Notes: generated by a model from the letters alone, not told the origin. 64,000 nucleotides of DNA from Brevibacterium atlanticum (GCF_011617245.1 NZ_CP050152.1:496001-560000); one strand, 5' to 3'; numbered from the stretch's first letter, positions 16,786 to 25,964 are shown. Numbers and translations: made by a program.

Positions 16786-16921
16786 GGCAGGTCCTTCGCA
16801 GGTGCGGCAATACTTGTTCGGTGCACGGCGGAGTCCGGGCCGGCGGCCGAAGCGGCCTCGGGCTGCGCGCTCACGGCGGTCGCGGCCTGCGCCGGGCTCT
16901 CGGCGAAGCAGAGAAGAGTGC

Positions 16922-17638
16922 TCACAATGCGCTCCGGACGCGAGTGTGGAAGGCGATGACGGACAGCAGTGCATCCGTCGCCTCGGGGAGAGTCATCGAG
17001 GTCGCGGCCCACCGGAAGAGGATGCCGAGGTAGGAGTCGTAGAGGGCGACGGCGCTGGAGCGGGCATGGTCCTCGCTGATTCCGATCGAGGTCAGCGAGT
17101 CGCTGAGGCGGCCCTGCAGGTCCTCGGCGAGGGTGTGGAAGACCTCGGGATCCTCCTTCACCCGGATCATCGCGGCAGTGTAGTCGCGGGACAGGTCCTC
17201 GTGCGCAGCGAAGAATTCGAGGAAGGGCAGGAAGTGGTCGAGCAGATGCCGCTGCACCGCCGAGGCCGGTCTGGGGCTTGCGGCGGTCATAGTCACCCCG
17301 ATTGATGCTGCCCCCGCGGCCTCTGCCGTTCCGCTGTCTGCAGATCGCCCGCTGGCTTGTCCGCCTGCCCTCGACAGGCTCGCTCGCCGCGGCGGAGGAG
17401 GAGTGTAGGTCCCGTTCTGGAGCTGCCCGATCCAGCGGTCGAAGCAGGCGACGAGGATCGAGTCCTTGTCTCCTGTCGCCATGACCCGGCCGACGGACAC
17501 CTCGGCGGCCGTGGCGATGGCGCGGATGGTCGTGGCCTTGTACCCGCGCTCGAGGAACAGCTCGGCGGCGGCCGAAATGATCCTCGCTTCGGTCTGCCGA
17601 CGCTTGCCGGTCCGCAATTGAACGTGTTCACTCACCAT
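16922..17638 (-). CDS. TetR-family transcriptional regulator
   Basis: 238 residues with a TetR helix-turn-helix at the N-terminus (RIISAAAELFLERGYKATTIRAIATAAEVSVGRV) and a variable ligand domain. A Pro/Ala/Ser/Gly-rich insert (about residues 77-120) separates the two. Divergent from mntH with 91 bases between the starts. TAAGGT lies 6 bases before its ATG on the minus strand. Its target is probably its own operon with the DoxX gene (inference). Confidence 0.85.
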   Translation of the reverse strand: MVSEHVQLRTGKRRQTEARIISAAAELFLERGYKATTIRAIATAAEVSVGRVMATGDKDSILVACFDRWIGQLQNGTYTPPPPRRASLSRAGGQASGRSADSGTAEAAGAASIGVTMTAASPRPASAVQRHLLDHFLPFLEFFAAHEDLSRDYTAAMIRVKEDPEVFHTLAEDLQGRLSDSLTSIGISEDHARSSAVALYDSYLGILFRWAATSMTLPEATDALLSVIAFHTRVRSAL

Positions 17639-17650
17639 GTTCGAACCTTA
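17639..17650 (-). promoter_or_regulatory. -10 element for a leaderless tetR mRNA
   Basis: TAAGGT (minus strand, 17650-17645) followed by 6 bases and the ATG at 17638. Confidence 0.5.
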
Positions 17651-17707
17651 AGTCCTTCCGTGTTCACTTTCCAGGCCAGGTGTCGCGGGCCGTCTTGCTC
17701 GTCCAGG

Positions 17708-17729
17708 AAAGTTAATGTACCTTAACTTT
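17708..17729 (+). promoter_or_regulatory. Palindromic operator overlapping the mntH promoter
   Basis: AAAGTTAA and TTAACTTT arms flank a GTAC core in a 22-base near-palindrome with one mismatched pair. It contains a -10-like TACCTT (17718-17723) lying 6 bases before ATG 17730. A bound repressor would block the promoter. A metal regulator of the DtxR family (26147-26815) is the obvious candidate. Confidence 0.65.
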
Positions 17730-18989
17730 ATGAACGTCGATTCCTCTGCTGCTGTTCGCCCGAACCGGCGCGGCCGGGCGAAGAAGATCTCCACGGTCGC
17801 GCTGCTCGGCCCGGCCTTCGTCGCCGCCATCGCCTACGTCGATCCCGGCAATGTCGCGGCCAACCTCACGGCCGGGGCCGAATACGGATACCTGCTCGTC
17901 TGGGTGCTCGTGGCCGCGAACCTCATCGCCGTTCTCGTCCAATACCTGTCCTCGAAGCTCGGTCTCGTCTCCGGACAGTCCCTGCCGAGCATCCTCGGCG
18001 ACAGGCTCCGCCGGCGCTCCCGCCTCGCGTACTGGGGGCAGGCCGAGGTCGTCGCGATCGCCACCGACCTCGCCGAGGTCATCGGCGGTGCCATCGCGCT
18101 GAAGATCCTCTTCGACTTGCCCCTCCTGCTCGGCGGACTCATCGTCGGCGTCGTGTCCCTGTTCCTGCTCTCGATCCAGTCCACCCGCGGTCAGCGTCCC
18201 TTCGAGTTCGTCATCATCGCGATGCTCGTCATCATCGCTGTCGGCTTTCTAGCAGGACTGTTCGTCGGGGATGTGAACTGGGGACAAGCCGCGGGTGGAA
18301 TCGTGCCGAGACTCGAAGGCACGAACTCGGTGGTGTTGGCCGCCAGCATGCTCGGCGCCACTGTCATGCCCCACGCGATCTACCTCCACTCGGCACTCTC
18401 GGTCGACCGCCACCGCCGGGAGACGACCGCCTCGACCGGGCAGTTGCTGCGCGCGAGCAGATGGGACGTCGTCCTCTCCCTCGTCGTCGCCGGCTCGGTG
18501 AACATCGCGATGCTCCTCCTGGCCGCGGCATCGCTGCGCGGGCAGGACGGCACCGACACCATCGAGGGGGCGCACGCCGTCGTCACGGCCAACCTCGGCG
18601 AGATCGTCGGACTCTTCTTCGGCATCGGACTGCTTGCTTCCGGGCTGGCCTCGAGCGCGGTCGGCTCCTATGCCGGAGCTTCGATCATGCAGGGTCTGCT
18701 GCGCGTGGACATCCCGGTCGTGTGGCAGCGCGCGGTGACGATGATCCCCGCGCTCATCGTCTTAGGTCTCGGCGTCGATCCGACGTGGGCGCTCGTGCTC
18801 AGCCAGGTCGTGCTCAGCCTCGGCATCCCGTTCGCGATGATTCCCCTGGTCAGACTCACGAGCAGCCGCAGGGTGATGGGCGAGTTCGCGAATGCCCGGT
18901 GGATCACGGTCATCGCGGTGGCCGCCTCGGCGCTCATCATCGTCCTCAACGTCGTGCTCATCGTCCTCCTCGCGCTCGGCGTGGAATGA
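17730..18989 (+). CDS. mntH: NRAMP-family divalent metal (Mn/Fe) transporter MntH
   Basis: 419 residues, about eleven membrane helices; proton-coupled Mn(II)/Fe(II) uptake. The family motif around the first helix is present: LLGPAFVAAIAYVDPGNVAANLTAGAEYGY (metal-binding Asp-Pro-Gly-Asn) and GATVMPHAIYLHS in helix 6 (Met-Pro-His). I prefer ATG 17730, directly after the operator, as a leaderless start. ATG 17715 with AGGAAA in front is an alternative, but it would place the start inside the operator. Convergent with the next gene across a hairpin. Confidence 0.93.
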   Translation: MNVDSSAAVRPNRRGRAKKISTVALLGPAFVAAIAYVDPGNVAANLTAGAEYGYLLVWVLVAANLIAVLVQYLSSKLGLVSGQSLPSILGDRLRRRSRLAYWGQAEVVAIATDLAEVIGGAIALKILFDLPLLLGGLIVGVVSLFLLSIQSTRGQRPFEFVIIAMLVIIAVGFLAGLFVGDVNWGQAAGGIVPRLEGTNSVVLAASMLGATVMPHAIYLHSALSVDRHRRETTASTGQLLRASRWDVVLSLVVAGSVNIAMLLLAAASLRGQDGTDTIEGAHAVVTANLGEIVGLFFGIGLLASGLASSAVGSYAGASIMQGLLRVDIPVVWQRAVTMIPALIVLGLGVDPTWALVLSQVVLSLGIPFAMIPLVRLTSSRRVMGEFANARWITVIAVAASALIIVLNVVLIVLLALGVE

Positions 18990-19033
18990 CCTTCGCCGAG
19001 GCGGGGCTCGGCAGCCCTGCTCCGCGCGGACCC

Positions 19034-19054
19034 GGGGTCCAGGAGGTGGACCCC
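19034..19054. terminator. Bidirectional terminator hairpin between convergent genes
   Basis: GGGGTCCA (19034-19041) and TGGACCCC (19047-19054) form a perfect 8-bp stem with a 5-base loop between the stops of mntH and the convergent membrane-protein gene. No U-run. Confidence 0.5.
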
Positions 19055-19055
19055 G

Positions 19056-20117
19056 TCAGTCGGGGAGGATTCCTGAGCGGGCAAGCACGGTGAGCCTGTG
19101 TGCGAACTCGGATGCCTCCTCGGCGTCGGTGCCCGGCAATCGCATCGCCGGTCGGTCGCGGAACCGGACGACGGCGGTCGTGTGGCCGTGGTCGGTCCTG
19201 GTGGTCGCCTCGACGAGCTGATTCGGGGCCGCCTCATCGATGACCTCTGTCGTCCCGTTCGCAGCGGTGCGAGCGTGGACGAAGCGGGTGCCGGTAGCGA
19301 GGAGGAATTCCCGTCTGCGCGGATTGCGGTTCGCGATCTTCAGCAGCACGGTCTCTCCGCGGTCGAGGGCGTCATAGGGAGGCGGGGTCGGACTCCTCCG
19401 ACGGGCACGGGCAGAGATGCGCTCCTCCGCATCGAGGGTTGAGGCGGCCAGGCGACGCGTTCCGAGCAGAGCGACGACGGAGACCATGGCCAGGGGGAGA
19501 AAAACCGAGGCAGTGATGACGGTGCTTGATAAGGAGAACCAGGCGAAGAGAGCGCCGGCGCCGATGCCCAGAACGACGTCAGCGAAGACGAGGGTGAGTG
19601 CGAGCCGAACTCGGCTGCGCACGGCCACGATGAGTCCCGCGAGTGCCAGACCGAAGTTCGTCGAGGAGATCGTCGCTGCGAACAGGGCGAAGAAGGGCAA
19701 CGGCGAACTCGTGAAATCTCCCCACACGGTTCCGGGCGTTACAGGTGCGGCAGCGAAGGAGTGCCAGAGCAGGGCCGCCACGGAGAAGAAGAGACCGAAC
19801 AGGGGCGCGATGCTCATCAACCCGATGAGGGGATCTCGTGTGAAGAGTGTGAGGGCTCCTCGTGGGGCGCCGTTGAGTTCCGACCTGAGACCCTCACCTC
19901 GGTCGGTGCCGGTGAAGAAGATGATCGCTGTGAAGGTGATGAGTCCGATGAACGCGAAGCACAGCGGTCCGGCTGCCTCGGCGTCGATGACGCTGTTCGA
20001 TGTGCTGGATGCGCGCGCCGACCCGGTGTTGAAGACGAAGAAGAGCACCGTCGCCAGGACGCTCAACGTGATGGCGCCGAGGACAGCGTGGGAGAGGACC
20101 CGTCTGCGTTCGCTCAT
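19056..20117 (-). CDS. Multi-pass membrane protein with C-terminal soluble domain (paralogue 1)
   Basis: 353 residues: about six membrane helices to residue 235, then a soluble domain starting PPPYDALDRGETVLLKIANRN and ending in VVRFRDRPAMRLPG. The protein at 21846-22976 has the same architecture and shares GTVWGD..P.LP in a membrane loop plus the PPYD.L..GET and RDRP.M motifs, so the two are paralogues. The soluble domain resembles bacterial PH-like domains. Function not recognised. It begins 4 bases after the stop of the lipase-maturation-like gene, so they are coupled. Confidence 0.7.
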   Translation of the reverse strand: MSERRRVLSHAVLGAITLSVLATVLFFVFNTGSARASSTSNSVIDAEAAGPLCFAFIGLITFTAIIFFTGTDRGEGLRSELNGAPRGALTLFTRDPLIGLMSIAPLFGLFFSVAALLWHSFAAAPVTPGTVWGDFTSSPLPFFALFAATISSTNFGLALAGLIVAVRSRVRLALTLVFADVVLGIGAGALFAWFSLSSTVITASVFLPLAMVSVVALLGTRRLAASTLDAEERISARARRRSPTPPPYDALDRGETVLLKIANRNPRRREFLLATGTRFVHARTAANGTTEVIDEAAPNQLVEATTRTDHGHTTAVVRFRDRPAMRLPGTDAEEASEFAHRLTVLARSGILPD

Positions 20118-20121
20118 GTCG

Positions 20122-21765
20122 TCAACTCTGCCGCCCGGTCCGCAGGTCGATCGGGCGGACGAGGATCCGCGGGTCCGAGCGCACCCACCACGGGCGCAGC
20201 TGCCCGGCCGCGGCGGCGTCCCGGCGTTCGGCGCGGGTGGCGTAGCGGTAGGTGAAGACGCGGACGCGGATGAGGTCCGGGGTGCGACCAGCGAAGGGAT
20301 CGGGACCCATGAGGCGGCGGATCTGCTCGTCGCCGTTGCCGATGCGGCGCAGCAGCTCGGTGAACCAGGACTGCCGATAATCGCCGAGCGCGGCGAACCA
20401 CATCAGCCAGTCGAGCCGGAGGTGGTAGGGCGCGACGATCGGCCCACGGCGGTGCACGTCACCGGGTTTGCCCTTGAACGCATACTCCCGCCAGCCGTCG
20501 TCTGCATCGTCGTCGACCGCGTTGCCAGCGGGGGAACCGCCGCCGTCCGGACCGCCGTCGTCCGCACTGTCGTCCTCCGGTGCGATCCAGCCCTCGATGA
20601 TGATCTCCTCCCGGGTCTCGGTCATCGACCCGAACGCGCCGTAGGCGTTGCCGAGACCGAGCCGATTGAAGCTCGCGTTCATCAGCTGCCGAGGTGAGAA
20701 GAGATTGCGCAGTGCCGGGACATTCAACCAGCACTGCCAGAGGACGAAGACGAGGATGACGATGAGCCACCACAGCGGCAGGGACCCGGCCGGATCGGGG
20801 CCGCCGACCGGGTCGGCCACCTCGGCGCCGGTGGGATCCGACAGGATCGAGACGACGGAATGCCATCCCCATCCGGGGAACGGCCCGCCCGCGAGCCAGC
20901 GGAAGAACGTATCGCTGATTCCGGAGCAGGCGAGCAGGATCGTCGCCCAGTTCAGCCACGCATAATTGCCGGACACGACGAGCGCGAGTTGGGTGATGAT
21001 GATCGCCACGGCCGCGAACGAGGCGATCGGCTGCGGAGCGAACAGCAGCCACGGAGCGACGAGCTGGACGATATGGCTGCCCAGCGTCTCGCCCTTGTGC
21101 CACCAGCCCGGCATGAGGTGCGCGCGGCGGGAGATCGGGTTCGGCATCGGCTGGGTCTGATGGTGATAGTCCATCGCCGTGAGATCGCGCCACGACGCAT
21201 CCCCGCGCATCTTGATCATGCCCGCCCCGAACTCGACGCGCATGACGAACCACCGCAGCAGCAGGACCATCGGCAGGGTCGGGGCCACCTCGTGGGAACC
21301 GAGGAACCCGACGAGGAACCCCGCCTCGAGCAGCAGTGACTCCCACCCGAAGCCGTAGAAGCGCTGCCCGATCGACACGATCGAGAAGTAGAGTCCCCAC
21401 ATCGCCAGGAACACAGGAATCGGCACCCACGCTGGCCCGGCTTGAGGCAGTCCGATGATCACCGAGGCGGCCAGAACCATCCCGACCACGCAGACGAGGT
21501 GCAGCCGCCGATCCGAATATGCAAACCGCTTCCAGCGGAAGAGGCTCGGCGCCTGCGCCGAGGTGGTCAGGGCGATGAACCGCGGGGCTGGCGTGAGTCC
21601 GCGCTCGCCGAGCAGCGCGGGGAACTGGTTGAAGGCCGAGAGGAAAGCGATGAGGAAGAGGGCGCCGAAGCCGCGCTGGATGATCTCGCGGGAGATCGTG
21701 TAATCACCGGCGGTGAGAAGCGCGACCACCTGGTCGAAGTCCACGGTACGCACCTCTCTTCCCAT
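20122..21765 (-). CDS. Lipase maturation factor family membrane protein
   Basis: 547 residues with multiple membrane segments. FGWESLLLEAGFLVGFLG, VEFGAGMIKMRGDASWRDLTAMDYHHQTQPMPNP and the late RRGPIVAPYHLRLDWLMWFAAL are clearly of the lipase maturation factor (LMF1/LMF2) family, which in animals helps fold lipases in the ER; the bacterial role is unknown. An Asp/Gly-rich insert (about residues 395-423) interrupts the soluble domain between two conserved blocks. ATG 21765 is used here. GTG 21744 with AGAGGTG upstream is possible. Confidence 0.82.
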   Translation of the reverse strand: MGREVRTVDFDQVVALLTAGDYTISREIIQRGFGALFLIAFLSAFNQFPALLGERGLTPAPRFIALTTSAQAPSLFRWKRFAYSDRRLHLVCVVGMVLAASVIIGLPQAGPAWVPIPVFLAMWGLYFSIVSIGQRFYGFGWESLLLEAGFLVGFLGSHEVAPTLPMVLLLRWFVMRVEFGAGMIKMRGDASWRDLTAMDYHHQTQPMPNPISRRAHLMPGWWHKGETLGSHIVQLVAPWLLFAPQPIASFAAVAIIITQLALVVSGNYAWLNWATILLACSGISDTFFRWLAGGPFPGWGWHSVVSILSDPTGAEVADPVGGPDPAGSLPLWWLIVILVFVLWQCWLNVPALRNLFSPRQLMNASFNRLGLGNAYGAFGSMTETREEIIIEGWIAPEDDSADDGGPDGGGSPAGNAVDDDADDGWREYAFKGKPGDVHRRGPIVAPYHLRLDWLMWFAALGDYRQSWFTELLRRIGNGDEQIRRLMGPDPFAGRTPDLIRVRVFTYRYATRAERRDAAAAGQLRPWWVRSDPRILVRPIDLRTGRQS

Positions 21766-21845
21766 CGATTGCCGCAGCTGTCGTCCGCTCGGTTCCGGAT
21801 GCCCTGATCACGACTATGGTCCCAGCGTGCGAGGTTGTGCAAGGG

Positions 21846-22976
21846 CTACCGGGTGTTCGGGAGCCGTCCTGTGTGGGCGAGGGACGTGAGTGCCGCGGCG
21901 AATCGAGTGGCAGCGGCAGGGTCGCCGCCGGTCACGAGCATGGTCGGGCGGTCGCGCAGGTGAACGATGGTCGCGATCGTTGTTCCCTGCCGGGTCATCT
22001 CGGCACCGAGCAGCTGACCAGGCTGGGCCTGTTCGATGACGAATGAGTGACCGGGCGCGCGAATGAGCGCGCGGACCACCCGGCGATTCGTCGCCACGAG
22101 CATCTGCGGTTCCGGGGTTCCTTCGCCGATGAAGTGGGCGAAGAGCGTCTCCCCGGCCTCGAGGATGTCATACGGCGGCTGACGGGAGTCTGCGGGCCGT
22201 GAGCCGAAGCGCTTCTGCGGCCTGCGTCCGCGTGAACCCTGCTGCTGTTGCCGTTGCTTTGTTTCGCGGGCGAAGCGAGGCATGGCCCAGAGCCGGGCGC
22301 CCGTGAGACCTGCCAGAGAGATGAGCAGCATGAGTCCGTTGACCGCCAGTGCCGTGCCCGAACGCATGTCCGGCAGAGCTGCCAGGAAGTAGATGACGAC
22401 ACCAGCAGCGACGAGGAACAGCAGGATCAGGGAGGAGATGTACAGCGGCGGATTGTCACGATGACCCGCCTCGGCGAGAGTGGAGAAGGTGAAACCGAGG
22501 TTGGCAGCCGCCCAGCAGCCGAAGAGCACGACGAGCGCGGGAAGCGGAGTGACGCCGTAGTCGCCCCACACCGTGCCGATGGTTCCGGGCACGTCCGCAG
22601 CAGCGAACCAGATGAAGATCACCGCCGCGGAGAGCGCCGCCCAGATCGGGCCGACCGAAAAGACCTTGAGCGCCGGCTGGCGAACGAACGCGGTGAAGGA
22701 CCCTGCCTTCCTCGGCACCGTCGGATCATCGGTGGTTCGGCCATCCTCGGCGGAAGCCGGCTCGGGGTCGTCGTCGAAGAAGATGATCGCGATCGCATGG
22801 TAGAGCCCGAGGAGACCGATGCTCACCGCGCCGGCGTTCGCAGGATCGAAGTCCCCATAGCGATGGGCTCGCGGATCGATGCCGGCGTTGGTCAGGAAGA
22901 AGACGACGGTGACGAATCCGGCCAGGACGATGCCGTAGAAGATCGTCGTACTCAGCTTGTGGGCTCTCAGCTTCAT
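21846..22976 (-). CDS. Multi-pass membrane protein with C-terminal soluble domain (paralogue 2)
   Basis: 376 residues, same plan as the gene at 19056-20117. Membrane helices run to about residue 245, then a Gln/Arg-rich linker, then a soluble domain starting PPYDILEAGETLFAHF and ending IVHLRDRPTMLVTGGD. It lies 81 bases upstream of the lipase-maturation-like gene on the same strand. The three genes probably form one transcript in which a membrane assembly factor is flanked by two related partners (inference). Confidence 0.7.
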   Translation of the reverse strand: MKLRAHKLSTTIFYGIVLAGFVTVVFFLTNAGIDPRAHRYGDFDPANAGAVSIGLLGLYHAIAIIFFDDDPEPASAEDGRTTDDPTVPRKAGSFTAFVRQPALKVFSVGPIWAALSAAVIFIWFAAADVPGTIGTVWGDYGVTPLPALVVLFGCWAAANLGFTFSTLAEAGHRDNPPLYISSLILLFLVAAGVVIYFLAALPDMRSGTALAVNGLMLLISLAGLTGARLWAMPRFARETKQRQQQQGSRGRRPQKRFGSRPADSRQPPYDILEAGETLFAHFIGEGTPEPQMLVATNRRVVRALIRAPGHSFVIEQAQPGQLLGAEMTRQGTTIATIVHLRDRPTMLVTGGDPAAATRFAAALTSLAHTGRLPNTR

Positions 22977-23034
22977 GCGTCGATTCTCTCAGCCGCTCCT
23001 GCGGCGAGTGGTGATGTCGTGTTCCAGTTCTGGT

Positions 23035-25293
23035 TCAGCGCCTCGGCTCTTCGAGCTCCTCGACCTCATCCGCCGAGGTGGGGATCGCCGGGATCGAATC
23101 CGTGGCCGGAGACGTCGGCGGGGTGACGACCGATTGGTACGAATGCTCGTGCGAGTAGGCGAGGAACGACAGGTGGTTCTCGTAGCGGTCGAGGACGTCG
23201 TCGATGATCTGCTGACCGCTCAGGCCCATGAGGTCGTAGCCCTCCGAACCGGTCTGCGTGAACACCTCGATGCGGTAGTAGCGGTCGTCCCCGCGTGGAG
23301 CGTTGCGGGCACCGAACGACGGCACGTTCGCCTCGACGGCGGCTGCCTCGTAGTGGAAGTCGCGCTGTTCGCCCATGTCGACGTTGATCGTGTTCGAGGT
23401 GATTCCGGTGTCCTCGTCCATGGTCTGAACGTGCTCGACTGTGTAGCCGAGTTCGCGGAACTCCGCGGCCACGGCCGTCAGGGCCGGTCCGGCCACCTCG
23501 GCGACGAAGCGTTCGACGGACTTCTTCGACGGATACGACCGCAGGGTCGCCAGCCGCTGTCGCCAGGTCTTCTCCGGGGTCCGACCGCCATGAGCGGCAG
23601 TGGTCCGCCGCCTGCGGGTCCGGCCTTCGCGTTCGGCGCGCTCCATGCGCAGCACCTTCGAGAACGAGGCCATCACGAGGTAGGCGATGATCGTCACCGG
23701 CAGAGCGAAGATCAGTGTCGCGTACTCCATCGTGGTCACGCCGCCGGCGACGAGCATGGCGATCGTGAGCACCGCGGTGACCAGTGCCCAGAAGATGCGC
23801 AGCCACTTGGCTCCGTCCTCTTCCGGGTTCGGGATCGAGGAGGAGAAGTTCGACATCACCATCGCCCCGGAGTTCGCGGACGTGAGGTAGAAGAGCAGAC
23901 CCGACAGTGTGGCCAAGCCGATGAGGAAGGTCGCTCCCGGGAACATCTCGAGCAGGTCGTACCAGCCCTGTTCGGGGGAGGCGATGGCTGTCTTCGCGAA
24001 TGCGGTGTTGCCGTCGAAGACCTCGGACAGGGCCGAGTTGCCGAAGATCGTGACGATGATGAAGTCGCAGAGAACCGGGGCGGTGATGGCGGCGATGACG
24101 AACTCGCGCAGGGTGCGTCCGCGGGAGATGCGGGCGAGGAACAGCCCGACGAAGGGACCCCAGGCGAGCCAGAACGCCCAGAAGAACAGTGTCCACGAAC
24201 CCATCCATTCGGAGCCGCCGTCGACGTAGGCGAAGGTCGCCAGTGTCCGTTCGGGCAGGGTGAAGATGAATCGGCCGATGTTCTCGACCATGGCGTTGAG
24301 CAGGAACGCGGTCTTGCCGGTGACGAGGATGTAGAGCATCATCGCCGCACACGACCAGAGGTTGAGTTCGGAGACCAGGCGGATGCCCTTGTCCACGCCC
24401 GAGGTGCAGGCGGCGACGGTCATGACCACGGCGACGATGACGAGCGCGATCTGCAGGGCCAGTCCCTGTTCGAGTCCGAAGAGGGTGGCGAAGCCGACGT
24501 TGAGCAGGACGACGCCGATGCCCATCGAGGTGGCCACGCCGAAGACGGTGCCGACGAGGGCGAAGATATCGATGACATCACCGGTGGCACCGCGCACGCG
24601 CTTGCCCAGCAGCGGGTAGAGGACCGCGCGGATCGACAGGGGCATGCCCCAGCGGTAGGCGAAGTAGCCCATCGCCATGCCGAGCAATGAGTACATCGAC
24701 CAGCCGGCGATGCCGTAGTGGAACATCGTCCACACCACGGCGTCCTGCGCGGCTGCCGCCGATTCGGCGGTGGCATTGACCGGTTCGAGGTACTGGGTGA
24801 TCGGTCCGGTCACCGAGTAGAAGAGCATGTCGATGCCCACGCCTGCGGCGAAGAGCATGGCGACCCAGGTGAAGAGGTTGTACTGCGGCCGGGAGTGGTC
24901 GGGGCCGAGCCTGACCGAGCCTTCCTTGGACAGTGCGACCCAGAGGACGAAGCCGATGACGACGGTGACGGTGACGACGTAGAACCACCCGAGGTTCTCC
25001 GCGATCCAGTCCACGACGGTCTTCATCGTCGACTGCGCCGAGCCCGGCATCAGCATGGCCCAGACGGAGAAGGCGAGGATGATGAGCGAAGCGATGATGA
25101 AAACCCGCCAATTGATCCGAGAACCACGTTCGTCGGAGAGCTCCGCCGGTCCCTTGCTCAGCTCCGAACTGTCGATCGGGGGCCGCTTGTCGGGGTCGAT
25201 GTCTCTGCTGATTCTCGTCGCTCGATCGGTGCCGCCGAACCGTTCACGTTCGACGACCGGGCGCTTCAACTTCTCGTCGTTCGGGTCCTGCAC
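23035..25293 (-). CDS. betT: BCCT-family transporter (BetT-like, choline/betaine/DMSP type)
   Basis: 752-residue sodium- or proton-coupled transporter for quaternary ammonium or sulfonium compounds. Twelve helices fill residues 65-560. The substrate-site region AAGVGIDMLFYSVTGPITQYL and WTMFHYGIAGWSMYSLLGMAMGYFAYR match BetT-type members. A C-terminal cytoplasmic extension of about 170 residues, as in E. coli BetT, probably senses osmotic state. Start GTG 25293 has GGAGG 7 bases upstream. A terminator hairpin ends 7 bases before this ribosome site. Product could supply betaine, dimethylglycine or DMSP to the catabolic block at 34-49 kb (inference). Confidence 0.88.
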   Translation of the reverse strand: MQDPNDEKLKRPVVERERFGGTDRATRISRDIDPDKRPPIDSSELSKGPAELSDERGSRINWRVFIIASLIILAFSVWAMLMPGSAQSTMKTVVDWIAENLGWFYVVTVTVVIGFVLWVALSKEGSVRLGPDHSRPQYNLFTWVAMLFAAGVGIDMLFYSVTGPITQYLEPVNATAESAAAAQDAVVWTMFHYGIAGWSMYSLLGMAMGYFAYRWGMPLSIRAVLYPLLGKRVRGATGDVIDIFALVGTVFGVATSMGIGVVLLNVGFATLFGLEQGLALQIALVIVAVVMTVAACTSGVDKGIRLVSELNLWSCAAMMLYILVTGKTAFLLNAMVENIGRFIFTLPERTLATFAYVDGGSEWMGSWTLFFWAFWLAWGPFVGLFLARISRGRTLREFVIAAITAPVLCDFIIVTIFGNSALSEVFDGNTAFAKTAIASPEQGWYDLLEMFPGATFLIGLATLSGLLFYLTSANSGAMVMSNFSSSIPNPEEDGAKWLRIFWALVTAVLTIAMLVAGGVTTMEYATLIFALPVTIIAYLVMASFSKVLRMERAEREGRTRRRRTTAAHGGRTPEKTWRQRLATLRSYPSKKSVERFVAEVAGPALTAVAAEFRELGYTVEHVQTMDEDTGITSNTINVDMGEQRDFHYEAAAVEANVPSFGARNAPRGDDRYYRIEVFTQTGSEGYDLMGLSGQQIIDDVLDRYENHLSFLAYSHEHSYQSVVTPPTSPATDSIPAIPTSADEVEELEEPRR

Positions 25294-25312
25294 GCATCAA
25301 CCTCCGGTCGGG

Positions 25313-25347
25313 AAAAATGGACGGCCCCGAAAAGGGGCCTGATCCAT
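25313..25347 (-). terminator. Intrinsic terminator in the betT leader
   Basis: Read on the minus strand: ATGGA-tca-GGCCCC, loop, GGGGCC-g-TCCAT, then TTTTT (top-strand A-run 25313-25317). The U-run ends 7 bases before the GGAGG of betT, leaving no room for a promoter in between. Confidence 0.7.
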
Positions 25348-25481
25348 CCTACGGGTGGAGGATTTTCACAAAGACAGCACCCCCTGTTTTCAGGAAACCG
25401 ACTAAGCCCGATGGAGGTCCTGGTCAGGGGCGGGCGACCACCTCGGCGACGGAGGTTGGCGAGGCACGAGTCAGTGGCCAG

Positions 25482-25964
25482 CTAGGCGCGGGCGACTACC
25501 TTGGTGAGAGTGGCGACGAAGCGTTGTGCCTCGTCCGATGCGGCCTCCTCGAGTCGCATCGTGGCACCGATGTGCAGTTCGATGGTCACGCTGGCATGGT
25601 CGCGGAAGTCTTCGGCCCGAGCGCTCTCGATCTGCCAGGGGGCGGCTTGGGAGAGTTGGGCGACGGCGCCGGAGCCATCGGTGCGCACCCGCATCAGTCG
25701 TCGGTCGGTGAGGATGAGCAGATCGGAATCGAAGGGCGGTAGGCTGCGCAGCCGGGCGTACTCGATCTCGCCGGGGTGGAACAGTCTGGACGGGACGTCT
25801 GCTGCCCGGCGAGTGTCTGCCCGCTTGCGGAGCGCGCGGAACGGGGCACGGAGGAACGCGCGGAAAGAGACATCTGAGGGTGCGGCAGCGGGCGGGCCGG
25901 ATCGGGCGGGACCGGCGTCGCCGGTCGGGGACACCGGCTCGGAGGGGGTGGAGGGGGAGGTCAT
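25482..25964 (-). CDS. Soluble protein with PH-like domain, related to the membrane-protein C-termini
   Basis: 160 residues. A disordered Pro/Ala-rich start (about 50 residues) is followed by SRLFHPGEIEYARLRSLPPF, DLLILTDRRLMRVR, then HASVTIELHIGATMRLEEAASDEAQRFVATLTKVV. This reads like the soluble C-terminal domain of the two membrane proteins at 19056-20117 and 21846-22976 (DR.L/M and final RF...LT.L spacing). I do not recognise a named family. 188 bases upstream of betT on the same strand. Confidence 0.65.
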   Translation of the reverse strand: MTSPSTPSEPVSPTGDAGPARSGPPAAAPSDVSFRAFLRAPFRALRKRADTRRAADVPSRLFHPGEIEYARLRSLPPFDSDLLILTDRRLMRVRTDGSGAVAQLSQAAPWQIESARAEDFRDHASVTIELHIGATMRLEEAASDEAQRFVATLTKVVARA

